From: Candidatus Zixiibacteriota bacterium
GTDB lineage: Bacteria; Zixibacteria; MSB-5A5; SM1-73
Assembly: GCA_020341875.1 (NCBI GenBank)
Contig: CP070839.1
Coordinates: 291,297-300,895, forward strand
Length of the DNA stretch: 9,599 bases
Reading direction: 5' to 3'
Position numbers and translations under genes: made by a program
The notes under the pieces: model-generated
Databases searched by the model: none
What the model was told of the DNA's origin: nothing
The model's input: only the letters and a program-made list of their open reading frames with translations
In this document: positions 8,089-9,599 of the stretch, one piece after another
How the letters are laid out: each line of letters opens with the position of its first letter
How positions within the stretch are numbered: the stretch's first letter is position 1

Positions 8089-8125
8089 CTCTGAGCTTTT
8101 TGACAATCTCACGGCTCAGAGCCGT
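8089..8125 (+). repeat. Overlapping, mutually exclusive inverted repeats downstream of lon
   Basis: CTCTGAGC (8089-8096) is a perfect complement of GCTCAGAG (8114-8121), with a 17-base loop that starts with five T. The right arm also belongs to a second palindrome, ACGGCTCAGAGCCGT (8111-8125). Around that one, CTCAC (8108-8112) can pair with GTGAG (8128-8132). These pairings compete with each other. Position 3' of lon suggests transcript end protection, attenuation or protein binding, but no T-tract follows the second hairpin. Confidence 0.5.
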
Positions 8126-8131
8126 CGGTGA

Positions 8132-8158
8132 GCGAGACTATGGGCCGTCAAGTCTCGC
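8132..8158 (+). repeat. 8-bp perfect inverted repeat with an 11-base loop
   Basis: GCGAGACT (8132-8139) pairs exactly with AGTCTCGC (8151-8158). It lies directly after the preceding hairpin cluster and runs into a CGCCGCGGCG palindrome (8156-8165). It sits about 45 bases upstream of the -35 element of the next gene. It could be part of the lon 3' end or a DNA-level operator. No downstream T-run is present. Confidence 0.5.
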
Positions 8159-8203
8159 CGCGGCGGGATCGTCGATTTAAGCGCGAGAAGAGGCTCAAAT
8201 ATG

Positions 8204-8231
8204 TTGACCAGGCTGAGTTTATTCCTATATT
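8204..8231 (+). promoter_or_regulatory. Predicted sigma70-type promoter for the Memo-AMMECR1 gene
   Basis: TTGACC (8204-8209, five of six consensus bases) is separated by 16 bases from TATATT (8226-8231, five of six). Transcription would begin near 8238 and give a leader of about 30 bases before the ATG at 8269. The location favours starts at 8254 or 8269 over the in-frame ATG at 8140, which lies upstream of the promoter. The assignment is by pattern only. Confidence 0.6.
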
Positions 8232-8250
8232 CCTTGATGTGTCTTGGTTA

Positions 8251-8259
8251 GGAATGAGG
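8251..8259 (+). promoter_or_regulatory. Ribosome binding site for the signal-peptide start at 8269
   Basis: GGAATGAGG ends 9 bases before the ATG at 8269, with GAGG at 8256-8259 as the core. It supports 8269 over the in-frame ATG at 8254, which lies inside this element. Confidence 0.5.
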
Positions 8260-8268
8260 TTCGCCACC

Positions 8269-8340
8269 ATGAGAAAAGGTTGGCTTCTTTTGCTTTTCGT
8301 TTTTGTGTCGGCTATTATATTGTCAGGGTATTTCGCCTGC
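8269..8340 (+). other. Signal peptide, possibly lipoprotein type, on the Memo-AMMECR1 protein
   Basis: The first 24 residues have a basic n-region (MRK), a strongly hydrophobic core (about 5-19) and end at YFAC with cysteine 24. A flexible SDGSGSK tether follows, as is usual for lipoproteins. The -3 position is Tyr instead of Leu/Val/Ile, so the lipobox is imperfect. Cleavage by signal peptidase II, cleavage by signal peptidase I, or retention as a membrane anchor all remain possible. Memo and AMMECR1 proteins are generally thought of as cytosolic. Confidence 0.65.
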
Positions 8341-9599
8341 AGCGATGGATCTGGCTCTAAACAAGAGCCGGGCTTAGAAAAGGAGGGAAGGTTCAAAATG
8401 GGACAGGTCAGAAAGCCCGCGGTGGCGGGTCAGTTTTATCCCGGAGATGCGGTAACCCTGACCAGACAGCTGTCCGATTTTTTCAAGAAGGCCAGAAAGG
8501 AGCCGGTTCCGGGAAAGATCGTGGCGTTGATATCTCCGCATGCTGGCTACATGTATTCGGGTCAGGTCGCAGCTCACTCTTTCAAGCTACTCGACGGCCT
8601 CGAATTTGAGACGGTGGTGGTGATCTCCCCCTGCCACGTAGCATACTTCCCGGGTGCATCAATCTATAACGGCGGCTCCTACGAGACCCCTCTGGGCCAG
8701 ATTCCTGTGGACACCTCTCTGGCAGGTGCGATTGCGGATTCCGATGAGAGAATCTTTCTTTCCACCAAGGGACATGATTTCGCAGGGGGAAGAGGAGAAC
8801 ATTCCCTGGAAGTTGAGCTCCCCTTCCTTCAACTGGTATTGGGTAGATTCAAGTTGGTTCCCGTCGTCATGGGCGACGGGGATTGGGCCACCTGCGAAGC
8901 TCTGGGACAAGCTTTGTCTACGGTCCTGGAAGGGAGGGAGGCCTTGATCGTGGCTAGCACGGATCTGTCGCATTTTCATGCATATGACGAGGCGGTTCGG
9001 CTTGACAACGTAGTCCTGGATCATGTGAATGCCTTTGATCCAAAGGAGCTCCACTCCGATTTGGCCTCCAAGGTCTGTGAAGCCTGTGGTGGAGGTCCGG
9101 TGGTGGCCACCATGCTGGCCGCCAAAGGATTGGGAGCAGACAAAGCCAAGGTCCTGCAGTATGCCAACTCCGGAGACGTGACGGGTGATAGATCCGGGGT
9201 GGTGGGATACATGGCAGCGGTCATGTACGACTCGAAAGCAGCGGCCGAAGGCAGAAAGAAATCGGAAGAGGAGAAGGTGGACGTGGAAACCGGGCTTTCC
9301 GAAAACGATAAGGAAACCTTGATCAACATCGCCCGGACCACCATAGAGCACAGGGTCAAAGGAGAGGCTCTACCGGAGTTTGAAGTCGACTCGCCCATCC
9401 TAAAGGAGAGCCGTGGGGCCTTCGTCACCATACACAAGCACGGGCGTCTGAGAGGGTGCATCGGTTACATCCAGGCGATCAAGCCGCTCTATATCACCAT
9501 TCAAGAGATGGCAGAGGCCGCAGCCCTGAACGACCATCGCTTTCCGCCGGTGTCACCAGAGGAGCTCGACGCTCTTGATGTGGAGATCTCCGTTCTTAC
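8269..9599 (+). CDS. Exported Memo-AMMECR1 fusion (AmmeMemoRadiSam system proteins B and A), 3' truncated
   Basis: The frame is open from 8269 to the right edge, giving 443 complete codons and no stop. Residues 1-24 form a signal peptide, and about 25-43 a Ser/Gly/Glu-rich tether. The Memo domain (about 47-320) begins RKPAVAGQFYPGD and contains ISPHAGY (H91), SPCHVAYF (H123), ETPLG, EHSLEVELPFL (H178), STDLSHF (H235) and EACGGGP (C273). A charged linker (about 321-342) leads to the AMMECR1 domain. The AMMECR1 signature LRGCIGY is at 394-400, and NDHRFPPVSPEEL follows near the cut end. These domains define components B and A of the AmmeMemoRadiSam system, whose biochemical role is unsettled. 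Memo proteins resemble LigB-type dioxygenases, and human MEMO1 binds copper or iron. The radical SAM component is not in the window and may follow. The frame has other possible starts at 8140, 8254 and 8398. I chose 8269 for its RBS, signal peptide and position behind the promoter. Confidence 0.88.
   Translation, partial: MRKGWLLLLFVFVSAIILSGYFACSDGSGSKQEPGLEKEGRFKMGQVRKPAVAGQFYPGDAVTLTRQLSDFFKKARKEPVPGKIVALISPHAGYMYSGQVAAHSFKLLDGLEFETVVVISPCHVAYFPGASIYNGGSYETPLGQIPVDTSLAGAIADSDERIFLSTKGHDFAGGRGEHSLEVELPFLQLVLGRFKLVPVVMGDGDWATCEALGQALSTVLEGREALIVASTDLSHFHAYDEAVRLDNVVLDHVNAFDPKELHSDLASKVCEACGGGPVVATMLAAKGLGADKAKVLQYANSGDVTGDRSGVVGYMAAVMYDSKAAAEGRKKSEEEKVDVETGLSENDKETLINIARTTIEHRVKGEALPEFEVDSPILKESRGAFVTIHKHGRLRGCIGYIQAIKPLYITIQEMAEAAALNDHRFPPVSPEELDALDVEISVL
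8381..8387 (+). promoter_or_regulatory. Strong internal Shine-Dalgarno before an in-frame ATG at 8398
   Basis: AGGAGGG ends 10 bases before the in-frame ATG at 8398 (residue 44). That ATG opens MGQVRKPAVAGQFYP, the usual N-terminus of a soluble Memo protein. The element could allow a second, cytosolic isoform without the signal peptide. It could also simply be codons for the E-K-E-G-R linker. Confidence 0.45.

Noticed and set aside
8089..8101. Intrinsic terminator for lon using the T-run at 8097-8101
   Set aside because: The T-run falls in the loop of the 8089-8121 stem, not after a stem. The earlier hairpin (8061-8075) is about 20 bases too far upstream.
7931..8131. 66-residue + strand frame running out of lon into the gap
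   Set aside because: Most of it overlaps lon in another frame. The last part (after 8044) shows no domain, and no RBS suits it.
8659..9351. 230-residue open frame on the - strand
   Set aside because: It lies wholly antisense to the Memo-AMMECR1 gene, whose + strand frame has clear domain motifs. The antisense product shows no recognisable domain.
1..9599. Mobile element, CRISPR array, or tRNA/rRNA genes
   Set aside because: No transposase or integrase motifs, regularly spaced repeats, or recognisable tRNA or rRNA sequence were seen on either strand.

Overview
The window is a bacterial chromosomal segment of moderate G+C, read entirely from the + strand. It holds six genes with short gaps, and both end genes are cut by the window edges. 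No insertion sequences, phage genes, tRNA/rRNA genes or CRISPR arrays were seen. The gene content (a divergent YchF-family GTPase, a bacterial LonA and a Memo-AMMECR1 fusion with an N-terminal secretion signal) suggests an uncultured or little-studied Gram-negative-type lineage, for example a deltaproteobacterium-like or FCB-like candidate phylum. The sequence alone does not settle the taxonomy.

Layout. Positions 2-343 are the 3' end of a HAD-IIA phosphatase gene. Positions 371-1468 encode a divergent YchF/Obg-family NTPase. Its stop codon overlaps the start of the next gene (ATGA at 1465-1468). Positions 1465-3441 and 3471-5474 are a tandem pair of paralogous large membrane proteins. Each has about 12 predicted membrane segments resembling a GT-C glycosyltransferase core, followed by a C-terminal TPR array. 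Close spacing suggests that these first four genes form one transcription unit. After a 157-base gap comes lon (5632-8043, GTG start), encoding a complete ATP-dependent Lon protease. A 225-base gap follows. It holds a cluster of inverted repeats (8061-8165) and a good sigma70-type promoter (8204-8231). The last gene (8269 to beyond the window end) fuses a Memo/AmmeMemoRadiSam-B domain to an AMMECR1/AmmeMemoRadiSam-A domain, preceded by a signal peptide.

Working together. The YchF-like NTPase and Lon are housekeeping translation and proteolysis factors. The two GT-C/TPR proteins are the best candidates for an uncharacterised envelope function. The Memo-AMMECR1 fusion belongs to the conserved but functionally unresolved AmmeMemoRadiSam system. 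Here it appears to be exported or membrane-tethered, and the radical SAM partner would be expected just past the right edge.

Most unusual points: (1) the exported Memo-AMMECR1 fusion, with several in-frame starts and an altered Memo metal site; (2) the tandem GT-C/TPR paralogs with strongly shared motifs, translationally coupled to a divergent YchF; (3) a C-x2-C-x2-C cluster and altered switch region in that YchF; (4) competing inverted repeats downstream of lon.
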